NCBI RefSeq assembly: GCF_017916425.1
Contig: NZ_JAFMSX010000005.1
Span: forward strand, 124,001-188,000
Direction: 5' to 3'
From: Nocardioides sp. SYSU D00065
Lineage (GTDB): Bacteria > Actinomycetota > Actinomycetes > Propionibacteriales > Nocardioidaceae
Length of the DNA stretch: 64,000 bases
Part shown: piece by piece, positions 52,930 to 61,185 of the stretch
How the letters are laid out: each line of letters begins with the position of its first letter
How positions within the stretch are numbered: the first letter of the stretch is position 1
Notes under the pieces: model-generated
The model's input: the letters and a program-made list of their open reading frames with translations, nothing else
The model's database searches: none
Told to the model about the DNA's origin: nothing
Position numbers and translations under genes: made by a program

Positions 52930-54147
52930 TCAGCGCCGCGGGGTGCCGAAGCGGACCGTGCGCACGACCGCGCGCGCCGCGGTGGGCGTGCGGGCCACAC
53001 CCTGGGTGAAGGTGGCGGTCGCCGGTGACCACACGCCGAGGTCCGTGACGCCGTCGCCGTTCCAGTCGCCGGTGACGGGCAGGTCCCCGGACGCGCCGAA
53101 CGGCACGACCTCGAGGACGGACAGGCCGGCGCCGTCGACGCTGCGCAGCGTGAAGGTCGCCGTGGCCTGGTCGAAGACCCCGAGGTCCGTCGTGCCGCTG
53201 CCGTCCCAGTCGCCGGTGACCGGCAGGTCGTCGGCGTCGCCGAGCCAGACCGGCGAGGACGAGCCGTCGGGCATCCGCTGCCAGAAGGTGCCCTCGGCGG
53301 CACGTCGGACGCCGATCTCGGTGGTGCCGTCGCCGTCCCAGTCGCCGCTGATCGGCATGTCGGAGGTGACTCCGAATCGGAGCCGGACGATCCCGGTCGG
53401 GGTCTTGAGCTTGAACATGCTCTTCTTCGGCGTGCGCACCCCGACGTCGACGCGGCCGTCGCCGTTCCAGTCGCCGAGCAGCGGCTCGTCGTACGCCTTG
53501 CCGAACCGCACGGTCAGCGGCGGTGCCGCACCGAGGTTCACGACGAACGACGACTTCCTCGCCCGGCGGAAGACCGCGACCTCCGAGACGCGGTCGCCGG
53601 TGAAGTTGCCTGCGAGCGGCACGTCGACGCAGTTGCGGGAGGTCTGCGCGCCGCTGCGCCACTGGCTGTCGTCGAGCCAGGCCGGCACGACGCTGCGGCC
53701 CACCTTCTCCTCGAAGTGCAGGTGCGATCCCGAGGAGTTGCCGCTGTCGCCGAGGGTGCCGATCATCGCGCCCTGGTCGACGCGCTGACCGACGCCTACC
53801 ACCACGCTGGCCAGGTGGGCGTACAGCGACGACTCGCCGTTGCCGTGGTCGATGACCACCCACCGCCCGTAGCCGCCTCTCGGCGTGGCCTGCGCGGTCG
53901 TCACCACACCGGAGGCTGCGGCCACGACCGGCGCCCCCAGGTCCGGGTTCCGGTTCCAGTCGATGGCGTGGACGCTGGGGCTGTGGCCGGGCCGGGTGGA
54001 CCCGGTCCAGGTCTCGCCGCACGGGAAGGGCATCTGGTACGGCGTCGCGGGCGGGGCCGACGAGGCTGGCGCGGCCGCGGCGACCAGCACGAGCGCCGCG
54101 CTGGCCAGCGTCATCGCGCGCGCGGTCGTACGCGGGGTGGGGCCCAT
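52930..54147 (-). CDS. Secreted M23 peptidase with FG-GAP/VCBS repeats
   Basis: The 405-residue exported protein has a signal peptide ending near APASSA. The M23 domain (about 45-170) has HAIDWN (His and Asp ligands), 'WVVIDHGNGESSLYAHL' and GSHLHFE (His-x-His). These are all zinc/catalytic residues of lysostaphin-type endopeptidases that cut peptidoglycan. The C-terminal 220 residues carry repeats of GDWNGDGRVDVGV type at about 55-residue spacing, each with a calcium-binding DxDxDG-like loop, suggesting a beta-propeller. ATG 54147 is preferred over 54243 because it begins just before the signal sequence. Confidence 0.85.
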   Translation of the reverse strand: MGPTPRTTARAMTLASAALVLVAAAAPASSAPPATPYQMPFPCGETWTGSTRPGHSPSVHAIDWNRNPDLGAPVVAAASGVVTTAQATPRGGYGRWVVIDHGNGESSLYAHLASVVVGVGQRVDQGAMIGTLGDSGNSSGSHLHFEEKVGRSVVPAWLDDSQWRSGAQTSRNCVDVPLAGNFTGDRVSEVAVFRRARKSSFVVNLGAAPPLTVRFGKAYDEPLLGDWNGDGRVDVGVRTPKKSMFKLKTPTGIVRLRFGVTSDMPISGDWDGDGTTEIGVRRAAEGTFWQRMPDGSSSPVWLGDADDLPVTGDWDGSGTTDLGVFDQATATFTLRSVDGAGLSVLEVVPFGASGDLPVTGDWNGDGVTDLGVWSPATATFTQGVARTPTAARAVVRTVRFGTPRR

Positions 54148-54301
54148 GGTGAGCGTCCTCGTCGGGGAGCGAACGGAGAGGCGCCGGTGCCCGGACCTGG
54201 TAACGCCGGCCTCGACAACCACATGCGCCTCACGAGCGCTCACAGGTTACGGCTTCACGACACGCCCGTCAGCAAATGCCGTGAACTACACCGATGTAGT
54301 G

Positions 54302-55168
54302 CTAAGGGCGCTGCTCACGCAGGCGGATCAGGCCCTCCTGCGCCACGGTCGCGACGAGGTCGCCCGACTGCGTGAACACCCGGGCGAGGGCGAGACCGCG
54401 GGCACCGCCGGCGAACGGCGAGAACTGGTCGTAGAGCCACCACTCGTCGGCGCGGAACGGCCGGTGGAACCAGATCGTGTGGTCCAGCGACGCCGGCTGC
54501 AGGCGCGGCGAGGCGATGTGCATCCCGTGCGGGACCAGCGCGGCGCCGAGCAGCGTGAGGTCGCTGGCGTAGGTGAACGCCGCGGCCTGCACGGTCGGGT
54601 CGTCGGAGAGCGTGCCGTTGACCTTGATCCACAGTCGCGCCCGCGCGGCGTGCTCCTCGTCCTCGGCGATCCCCTGTCCGGTGATCCCGATGTGACGCAC
54701 GTCGAGCGCGGACCACTCGCGCTCCCAGTCCGCGGCGGTCTCCGGCCCCTGCGCCCGCGCCAGCTCGACCAGGGGCAGCCCCTGCTCGGGCGGCACCACC
54801 TCCGGCATCGCGTCCTGGTGCTCGAGGCCGGGCTCGGGGATCTGGAAGTTCGCCGTCATGAAGAAGATCGGGCGCCCGTGCTGGCGTGCGGACACGCGGC
54901 GGGTCACGAAGGAGCGCCCGTCGCGGATGCGCTCGACGTCGTAGACGATCGGCACCGAGGTGTCGCCCGGACGCAGGAAGTAGGAGTGCAGCGAGTGCAG
55001 CGCGAAGTCGCCGTCCACGCTGCGCGTCGCCGCGACGACGGCCTGCGCGGCGACCTGGCCGCCGAAGACCCGCTGTCGCGTCGTGGCCGCCTGTGCGCCC
55101 CGGAAGAGGTCCACCTCGAGCCGGTCGAGGTCGAGCAGGCCGGAGAGCTCCTCGGCACTGCTGGCCAT
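54302..55168 (-). CDS. tesB: Acyl-CoA thioesterase II
   Basis: The 288-residue double-hotdog enzyme hydrolyses acyl-CoA. Typical TesB signatures are RVFGGQVAAQAVVAA, LHSLHSYFLRPGDTSVPI, SFVTRRVSARQHG and 'ASLDHTIWFHRPFRADEWWL' (catalytic Asp). ATG 55168 overlaps the PAC2 stop by one base and has GGAGG upstream. Coupling to the PAC2 gene is clear; the functional link is not. Confidence 0.93.
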   Translation of the reverse strand: MASSAEELSGLLDLDRLEVDLFRGAQAATTRQRVFGGQVAAQAVVAATRSVDGDFALHSLHSYFLRPGDTSVPIVYDVERIRDGRSFVTRRVSARQHGRPIFFMTANFQIPEPGLEHQDAMPEVVPPEQGLPLVELARAQGPETAADWEREWSALDVRHIGITGQGIAEDEEHAARARLWIKVNGTLSDDPTVQAAAFTYASDLTLLGAALVPHGMHIASPRLQPASLDHTIWFHRPFRADEWWLYDQFSPFAGGARGLALARVFTQSGDLVATVAQEGLIRLREQRP

Positions 55169-56109
55169 CAGCGCTCCTCCCAGCCCTGGCCGTCGCCGTC
55201 CTTCGACGGGTCGTCGAGCTCGGCGAGGAACGCCTCGAAGGCGCTGCCGATCTCCTCGCCCGTGGGCAGCGGCTCGTCCCCGGCCAGCAGGGAGGACCCG
55301 GCGGCCTCGGCCTCGCGGAACGCGTCGTACTGCTGCTCCAGGCCCCGGACCACCTCGCTCACCTCGTCGTGCGCGGACAGGTAGCGGTCGACCTCGGTCT
55401 CGGTGATCTCGGCTGCCTCGCGCAGTCGGGTCAGGTCGATGGTCAGGCGTCCGCCGATCTCGAGGTGCTCCAGCAGCACGAGCGCAGCCTGCGGGTACTC
55501 CATCTGCGCCAGGTAGTGCGGGATGTGGGCTACGAAGCCCAGGGCGTCGAGGCCCCACTCCCCCAGGCGCACCTCGAGCAGCGCCTGGGCGCTCGCGGGG
55601 ACGCGGAGCTCGCCCTGCCAGGGGCTCTTGCCCGGGACCAGGTCGGGGCGGTTGGCATGGGGCGTGATGGCGATGGGTCGCGTGTGCGGGACGGCCATCG
55701 GCACGGCGCCGAGGCCCACGACCCGCGACACACCGAAGTGCTCGACGACCTCGCGCACGGCGCGCGCGAACGCCTCCCAGCGGATGTCGGGCTCGGGTCC
55801 GGCCAGCAGCAGGAAGGGCGTACCGCCGGTGTCGCGCAGGGCGCGGACGACCAGGCGCGGCGCCTCGTAGTCGGCGTAGTGGTCGCGCACGAACGACACG
55901 GGCGGCCGGCGCGCCCGGTAGTCGTGCAACGAGTCGACGTCGAAGGTCGCCACGACCTTGCCGTCGGACAGGTCCGCGAGGTGGGTGGCCGCGAGCTCGG
56001 CGGACTTGCCGGCGTCGAGGAACCCGGTGAGGACGACGACCATCGTCAGGTCGCCGGCGTCGGCCAGCACCTCGGCGTCGTCGACGATGTGCACGAGACG
56101 TTCGGCCAT
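55168..56109 (-). CDS. PAC2-family protein (Rv2714-like)
   Basis: The 313-residue protein has the PAC2 core: 'VVVLTGFLDAGKSAELAATH', 'GLGAVPMAVPHTRPIAITPH' and 'LGFVAHIPHYLAQMEYPQAA'. A long charged helical C-terminus follows, including a coiled-coil-like segment. The same landmarks in the other PAC2 protein (9495-10340) show they are paralogues. The function is unknown; assembly-chaperone roles are extrapolated. TAGGCT at 56116-56121 lies 12 nt from ATG 56109. It precedes tesB in a two-gene unit. Confidence 0.87.
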   Translation of the reverse strand: MAERLVHIVDDAEVLADAGDLTMVVVLTGFLDAGKSAELAATHLADLSDGKVVATFDVDSLHDYRARRPPVSFVRDHYADYEAPRLVVRALRDTGGTPFLLLAGPEPDIRWEAFARAVREVVEHFGVSRVVGLGAVPMAVPHTRPIAITPHANRPDLVPGKSPWQGELRVPASAQALLEVRLGEWGLDALGFVAHIPHYLAQMEYPQAALVLLEHLEIGGRLTIDLTRLREAAEITETEVDRYLSAHDEVSEVVRGLEQQYDAFREAEAAGSSLLAGDEPLPTGEEIGSAFEAFLAELDDPSKDGDGQGWEER

Positions 56110-56171
56110 GGCCCCAGCCTAGTGACAGTCGTCGAGTGACCTGACACACACCCGCCCGCCGCGCGGGCGTT

Positions 56172-56187
56172 GTTACCGGGAGGTAAC
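56172..56187. promoter_or_regulatory. Palindromic operator candidate upstream of fadA-fadB
   Basis: GTTACC-GGGA-GGTAAC is a perfect inverted repeat with 6-bp arms, 42 bp before the fadA start and between the divergent PAC2-tesB and fadA-fadB units. Its size and symmetry suit a TetR- or GntR-type repressor of fatty acid degradation. No regulator gene is adjacent. The role is inferred from symmetry and position. Confidence 0.5.
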
Positions 56188-56229
56188 GTGTGGCCCGCCC
56201 GTCCCCCGTCCCCGAGCCTGGGAGTACCC

Positions 56230-57444
56230 GTGTCCCGTCCACAGCGTGAAGTCGTCTTCGTCGACGGCGTGCGCACCCCGTTCGGCAAGGCCAAGGGCCA
56301 GTACGCCGAGACGCGTGCCGACGACCTCGTCATCAAGTGCATCCGCGAGCTGATGCGCCGCAACCCGGCCCTGCCGCCCGAGCGCGTCGACGAGGTGGCG
56401 GTCGCCGCCACCACGCAGATCGGCGACCAGGGGCTGACCCTGGGCCGCACCGCCGCCCTGCTGTCCGGCCTGCCGAAGAGCGTGCCGGGCTACTCGATCG
56501 ACCGCATGTGCGCCGGCGCCATGACCGCGGTGACCACGACCGCGAGCGGCATCGCGTTCGGGGCCTACGACGTCGCCATCGCCGGCGGGGTCGAGCACAT
56601 GGGACGCCACCCGATGGGCGAGGGCGTCGACCCCAACCCGCGGATCCTGTCCGAGCGGATCGTCGACCCCGACGCCCTCGTGATGGGCAAGACGGCCGAG
56701 AACCTGCACGACCGCTACCCGACCATCACCAAGCAGCGCGTCGACGCCTACGCCGTGCGCAGCCAGCAGAGGACCCGGGCCGCCTATGACGCCGGCCGCA
56801 TCCAGCCCGACCTCGTCCCGGTCGCCACCCGCTCCGCGGACGCCGGCTGGGGCCTGGCCACGGTCGACGAGCCGATGCGTCCCGACACGACGCTCGAGTC
56901 GCTCGCCGGGCTCAAGACGCCGTTCCGCGCCCACGGCAACGTGACGGCGGGCAACGCCGCCGGCCTCAACGACGGCGCCACCGCCGCACTGCTCGCGAAC
57001 GAGGAGACCGCCCGCGAGCTCGGCCTGCCGGTGCGGATGCGGCTGGTCACCTACGCCTTCGTCGGCGTCGATCCCGAGGTGATGGGCGCGGGCCCGATCC
57101 CGGCCACCGAGAAGGCGCTGCGCCTGGCCGGCCTGAGCATCGACGACATCGGCGCGTTCGAGGTCAACGAGGCGTTCGCCGTCCAGGTGCTGGCGTTCCT
57201 CGAGCACTTCGGCATCGCCGACGACGACGCCCGCGTGAACCCCTACGGCGGCGCGATCGCGGTGGGCCACCCGCTGGCCTCCTCCGGCGTACGCCTGATG
57301 ACCCAGCTCGCCGTCGCGTTCGAGGAGCGCCCGGAGGTCCGCTACGGCCTGACCACGATGTGCATCGGGATCGGCATGGGCGGCACCGTGATCTGGGAGA
57401 ACCCCCACTGGCAGGGCCACACGTCGAACGGAGAAGCGAAGTGA
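56230..57444 (+). CDS. fadA: Acetyl-CoA C-acyltransferase (beta-oxidation thiolase)
   Basis: The 404-residue thiolase cleaves 3-ketoacyl-CoA. It has RMCAGAMTAV (nucleophile Cys), NEAFAVQ, GGAIAVGHPLASSG (His) and MCIGIGMGG (Cys). GTG 56230 has GGGAG nine nt upstream. A frame open to 56170 covers the operator and is not used. The stop overlaps the fadB start (GTGA). The pair forms the trifunctional beta-oxidation complex. Confidence 0.93.
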   Translation: MSRPQREVVFVDGVRTPFGKAKGQYAETRADDLVIKCIRELMRRNPALPPERVDEVAVAATTQIGDQGLTLGRTAALLSGLPKSVPGYSIDRMCAGAMTAVTTTASGIAFGAYDVAIAGGVEHMGRHPMGEGVDPNPRILSERIVDPDALVMGKTAENLHDRYPTITKQRVDAYAVRSQQRTRAAYDAGRIQPDLVPVATRSADAGWGLATVDEPMRPDTTLESLAGLKTPFRAHGNVTAGNAAGLNDGATAALLANEETARELGLPVRMRLVTYAFVGVDPEVMGAGPIPATEKALRLAGLSIDDIGAFEVNEAFAVQVLAFLEHFGIADDDARVNPYGGAIAVGHPLASSGVRLMTQLAVAFEERPEVRYGLTTMCIGIGMGGTVIWENPHWQGHTSNGEAK

Positions 57445-59516
57445 GCACCGACATCTTCGAGCGCGCCGAGGCGATCGTCTCCGACGCGGAGCGGGTCACC
57501 CGAGCACACCTGCGCCGGATCGCGCTGCCCGGGGCGACCATCGGCCTGATCACGCTGGACAACGGCGAGGACCACACGAAGCCCAACACGTTCGGCCCCG
57601 CCTCCCTGCTCGCCCTGAACGCCGCCATCGACGAGGCACTGGCCGACGACTCGGTCGACGCCCTCGCGGTGACCGGCAAGCCGTTCATCCTCGCCGCCGG
57701 AGCGGACCTCACCTCGATCCGGGGCGGCGGGCCCGAGGCCGTGCGGATCGTGGCCGAGCTCGGGCACGCGACCTTCCGCAAGCTCCAGGACGGCGGCAAG
57801 CCGTCGTTCGGCTTCATCAACGGGCTCGCCCTCGGCGGCGGGCTGGAGGTGGCGCTGCACTGCACCTACCGCACCGTGATCGACTCCGCGCCGGCGCTGG
57901 GCCTGCCCGAGGTCATGCTCGGTCTCGTCCCCGGATGGGGCGGGGCATGGCTCGTGCCCAACCTGCTGGGCGCCGACAAGGCGGTCACGCTCATTCTCGA
58001 GAACCCGCTCAACCAGGGCAGGACGCTCGGCGGGCAGGCGGCGTACGACTTCGGCCTGGCCGACGCGGTCTTCGGCGGCGCCGACTTCATCGAGCAGTCC
58101 CTGCTCTGGGCGGCGTCCGTGCTGCGCGGTGAGACCGTCGTCGAGCGGCCCGACGTCGACCGCGGTGCGGCCTGGGACGCAGCCCTCGAGCGCGCCCGAG
58201 GCGTCGTGGCGAGCCGGACCGGCGGAGCCTCGCCTGCGGCCGCCAAGGCCGTCGAGCTCATCGCCGCCGCGCGGGACACCGACCGTGACGCCGGCTTCGC
58301 GGCCGAGGACGAGGCCCTCCACGCGCTCTCGCAGACCCCCGAGCTGCTGGCCTCCCTCTACTCCTTCGACCTGGTGCAGAAGCGGGCCAAGCGCCCGGCG
58401 GGCGCGCCGGACAAGTCCCTCGCCCGGCCGGTGACCAAGGTCGGCATCGTGGGTGCCGGACTGATGGCCAGCCAGCTGGCGCTGCTGCTCGTACGCCGCC
58501 TCGAGGTGCCGGTCGTGCTCACCGACCTCGACCAGGAGCGCGCCGACAAGGGCGTCGCCTACGTCCACGCGGAGATCGACAAGCTGCTCGCGAAGGGCCG
58601 GATCAACCAGGACAAGGCCAACCGGCACAAGGCGCTGGTCTCCGGCGAGACCGACAAGCAGGTCGCCTTCGGCGACGCCGACTTCGTGATCGAGGCGGTC
58701 TTCGAGGAGATGGCGGTCAAGAAGTCGGTCTTCGCCGACGTGGAGAAGGTCGTCAGCAGCGAGTGCGTGCTGGCGACCAACACGTCGTCGTTGTCGATCA
58801 CCGAGATGGCCGCCGACCTCCAGCACCCAGAGCGGGTCGTGGGGTTCCACTTCTTCAACCCGGTCGCCGTCATGCCACTGCTGGAGATCGTCCGCGGTCA
58901 GGCCACCGACGACGCGACCCTGGCCACCGCCTTCGCGACGGGCAAGGCGCTGAAGAAGACGACGATCCTGGTCACGGACAGCCCGTCGTTCATCGTCAAC
59001 CGGTTGCTCGGCCGCTTCATGAGCGAGGTCGGACGCATCGTCGACGAGGGCACGCCGGTCTCCGTGGCCGACGGCGCGTTCGCGGGCATCGCCCCGATGC
59101 CGCCGTTCGTGCTGCTCTCGCTGGTGGGTCCCGCGATCGCGCTGCACAACAACGAGACGCTGAAGGCCGCCTTCCCCGACCGCTTCTACGTCTCCCCCGC
59201 CCTCGAGCGGCTGGTGGCGGCCGGGAAGGCGTCGTACTACGGTCCCGACGGCGCTCTCGACCCCGAGGTCGAGGCCCTGCTCGAGAAGCCCGCGTCGCCC
59301 GTCGTCCTGACCGCTGAGGAGGTGCGCGAGCGGACGCTGGCCGGTCTGGCCGAGGAGGCGCGCCTGATGCTCGACGACGGGGTCGTCGCCGCCCCGCAGG
59401 ACATCGACCTGGCGATGATCACCGGCGCCGGCTTCTCCTTCTGGAACGGCGGCCTGACCTTCATGCTCGACGTCCGGGGCATCTCGGAGAAGGTCACGGG
59501 GCGCCGCTTCCACTGA
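57441..59516 (+). CDS. fadB: 3-hydroxyacyl-CoA dehydrogenase / enoyl-CoA hydratase
   Basis: The 691-residue bifunctional enzyme has an N-terminal crotonase domain ('PFILAAGADLTSI', GLALGGGLEVALHC, LPEVMLGLVPGWGG with the catalytic Glu). The C-terminal dehydrogenase has KVGIVGAGLMASQLA (NAD site), 'NTSSLSITEMAADL' and GFHFFNPVAVMPLLE (catalytic His). The 3HCDH C-terminal domain follows. It is coupled to fadA by GTGA overlap with GGAG upstream. A 50-bp palindrome lies 25 bp after its stop. Confidence 0.94.
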   Translation: MSTDIFERAEAIVSDAERVTRAHLRRIALPGATIGLITLDNGEDHTKPNTFGPASLLALNAAIDEALADDSVDALAVTGKPFILAAGADLTSIRGGGPEAVRIVAELGHATFRKLQDGGKPSFGFINGLALGGGLEVALHCTYRTVIDSAPALGLPEVMLGLVPGWGGAWLVPNLLGADKAVTLILENPLNQGRTLGGQAAYDFGLADAVFGGADFIEQSLLWAASVLRGETVVERPDVDRGAAWDAALERARGVVASRTGGASPAAAKAVELIAAARDTDRDAGFAAEDEALHALSQTPELLASLYSFDLVQKRAKRPAGAPDKSLARPVTKVGIVGAGLMASQLALLLVRRLEVPVVLTDLDQERADKGVAYVHAEIDKLLAKGRINQDKANRHKALVSGETDKQVAFGDADFVIEAVFEEMAVKKSVFADVEKVVSSECVLATNTSSLSITEMAADLQHPERVVGFHFFNPVAVMPLLEIVRGQATDDATLATAFATGKALKKTTILVTDSPSFIVNRLLGRFMSEVGRIVDEGTPVSVADGAFAGIAPMPPFVLLSLVGPAIALHNNETLKAAFPDRFYVSPALERLVAAGKASYYGPDGALDPEVEALLEKPASPVVLTAEEVRERTLAGLAEEARLMLDDGVVAAPQDIDLAMITGAGFSFWNGGLTFMLDVRGISEKVTGRRFH

Positions 59517-59541
59517 CCGGCTGACCGGCTGACCCGCTGGG

Positions 59542-59591
59542 GCGGTGTCCCAGCCACATCCCGTAGGTACGGATCGTGGCTGGGGCACCGC
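59542..59591. repeat. Single 50-bp palindrome with full-length stem
   Basis: The order is GCGGTG, TCCC, AGCCACAT, 14 nt, TCGTGGCT, GGGG, CACCGC. TCCC pairs with GGGG here, closing the internal loop seen in other copies. The centre contains CCGTA-GG-TACGG, a perfect inner stem with a sequence different from CGGAG/CTCCG of the array. It lies in the 112-bp convergent gap between fadB and the permease and may end both transcripts. Confidence 0.88.
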
Positions 59592-59628
59592 CCCTCGGCG
59601 CGTTGGGGCAAGTACGCCGCCCGCAGCC

Positions 59629-61131
59629 TCAGTCGGCGTCCGTCCGCGCGGTGCCGGCGAGCTCGCCGCGCCCCAGCCGACTGTGGGAGCGGCCGTAGAG
59701 GAAGTACACGGCCAGGCCGATCGCCATCCACACCAGGAACCGCACCCAGGTCTCGCCGGTCAGGTTGAGCATCAGGTAGAAGCACAGCAGCACCGACAGC
59801 GACGCCACCACGGTCACCGCCGGCGTACGGAACGCGCGCGGCAGCTCCGGGCGGGTCCGGCGTAGCACGACGACGCCGATGGAGACGAGCACGAAGGCGA
59901 ACAGCGTGCCGATCGAGACCAGGTGGCCCAGCGTCTCGAAGTCGACGAAGCCGGACAGCAGGGCGACGCCGATGCCGGTGATCGCGGTGAGCCGGTACGG
60001 GGTGCCGAAGCGCGGGTGGACCTTGGCCAGCGAGGTCGGCAGCAGCCCGTCGCGCGCCATCGCGAAGGCGACCCGCGTCTGGCCCATCATCAAGATCAGC
60101 ACCACGACCGTGAGGCCGATGGTGGCGCCCACGGCGATGACGTTGCCGATCCACTCGACCCCCGCCGCGTCGAAGGCGGTCGCCAGCGGCGCCGCGTCCG
60201 AGGGATCGATCGTGGAGTAGTCCTGCATCCCGGTGACCACGAAGCACACGGCGATGTAGAGCACGGTGACGATGGCCAGGGACCCGAGCACGCCGATCGG
60301 TACGTCGCGCTGGGGGTTGCGGGTCTCCTCGGCGGTCGTGGCGACCACGTCGAAGCCGATGAAGGCGAAGAAGACGATCGCCGCCCCCGCGATGACGCCG
60401 GCGATGCCGAACACCGCGGGCTCGAGGCCGAAGATCGACGTGACCAGCGGCAGGGACCAGAACGTGCCCTCGGAGTCGCCGGCGGGCTGGCTGGGCGGGA
60501 CGAACGGCGTGTAGTTGGCGACCTTGATGTAGCCGATGCCCATCACGATCACCAGGCCGACGACGGCCAGCTTGATCGCGACGACGAGCTGGTTGACGCG
60601 GCTGGACAGCTTGATGCCGCCGATGAGCACGGCGGCGACGAGCAGGGAGATGACCACGGCCGGCAGGTTGACGACGCCGTCGCTCGCCGAGGCGAGCGAG
60701 GCCGGCACCTCCAGCGGCGTGCCGTCCAGCACGTTCTGGAGGTAGCCGGAGAACCCGGCGGCCAGCGCCGAGGCACCGACGGTGAACTCGAGCACGAGGT
60801 CCCAGCCGATGATCCACGCGATCAGCTCGCCGAAGGTGGCGTAGGAGAACGTGTAGGCGCTGCCGGCCACCGGGACGGTGGACGCGAACTCGGCGTAGCA
60901 CAGCGCCGCGAGGGCGCAGGCGAGGCCGGCGATGAGGAACGAGAGCGCGATCGCGGGACCGGCGTTGGTCGCGGCGACCTGGCCGGTGTAGACGAAGATG
61001 CCGGCGCCGATGATGACCCCGACCCCGAAGATCGTGAGGTCGAGCGCGCCGAGGTTCTTCTTCAGTCGATGCTCGGGGTGCTCGGTCTCGGCGATCGACT
61101 GCTCGACGGACTTGGTGCGGAAGACGCTCAT
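59629..61131 (-). CDS. APC-family amino-acid permease
   Basis: The 500-residue protein has 12-14 hydrophobic helices. The first helix region is 'LTIFGVGVIIGAGIFVYTGQ', the glycine-rich substrate site of the APC superfamily. Later landmarks are FIGFDVVATTAEETRNPQRD (conserved E in helix 8 region) and 'RFGTPYRLTAITGIG'. It resembles cationic amino-acid transporters (CAT/YfnA group). TAGGTT at 61138-61143 lies 12 nt from ATG 61131. It is a single-gene unit, convergent with fadB. Confidence 0.9.
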   Translation of the reverse strand: MSVFRTKSVEQSIAETEHPEHRLKKNLGALDLTIFGVGVIIGAGIFVYTGQVAATNAGPAIALSFLIAGLACALAALCYAEFASTVPVAGSAYTFSYATFGELIAWIIGWDLVLEFTVGASALAAGFSGYLQNVLDGTPLEVPASLASASDGVVNLPAVVISLLVAAVLIGGIKLSSRVNQLVVAIKLAVVGLVIVMGIGYIKVANYTPFVPPSQPAGDSEGTFWSLPLVTSIFGLEPAVFGIAGVIAGAAIVFFAFIGFDVVATTAEETRNPQRDVPIGVLGSLAIVTVLYIAVCFVVTGMQDYSTIDPSDAAPLATAFDAAGVEWIGNVIAVGATIGLTVVVLILMMGQTRVAFAMARDGLLPTSLAKVHPRFGTPYRLTAITGIGVALLSGFVDFETLGHLVSIGTLFAFVLVSIGVVVLRRTRPELPRAFRTPAVTVVASLSVLLCFYLMLNLTGETWVRFLVWMAIGLAVYFLYGRSHSRLGRGELAGTARTDAD

Positions 61132-61185
61132 CGCAGCAACCTAGGCCGCCGCCTCGGTTACCGGCTAGTCGGGCCCACCTCGTGG

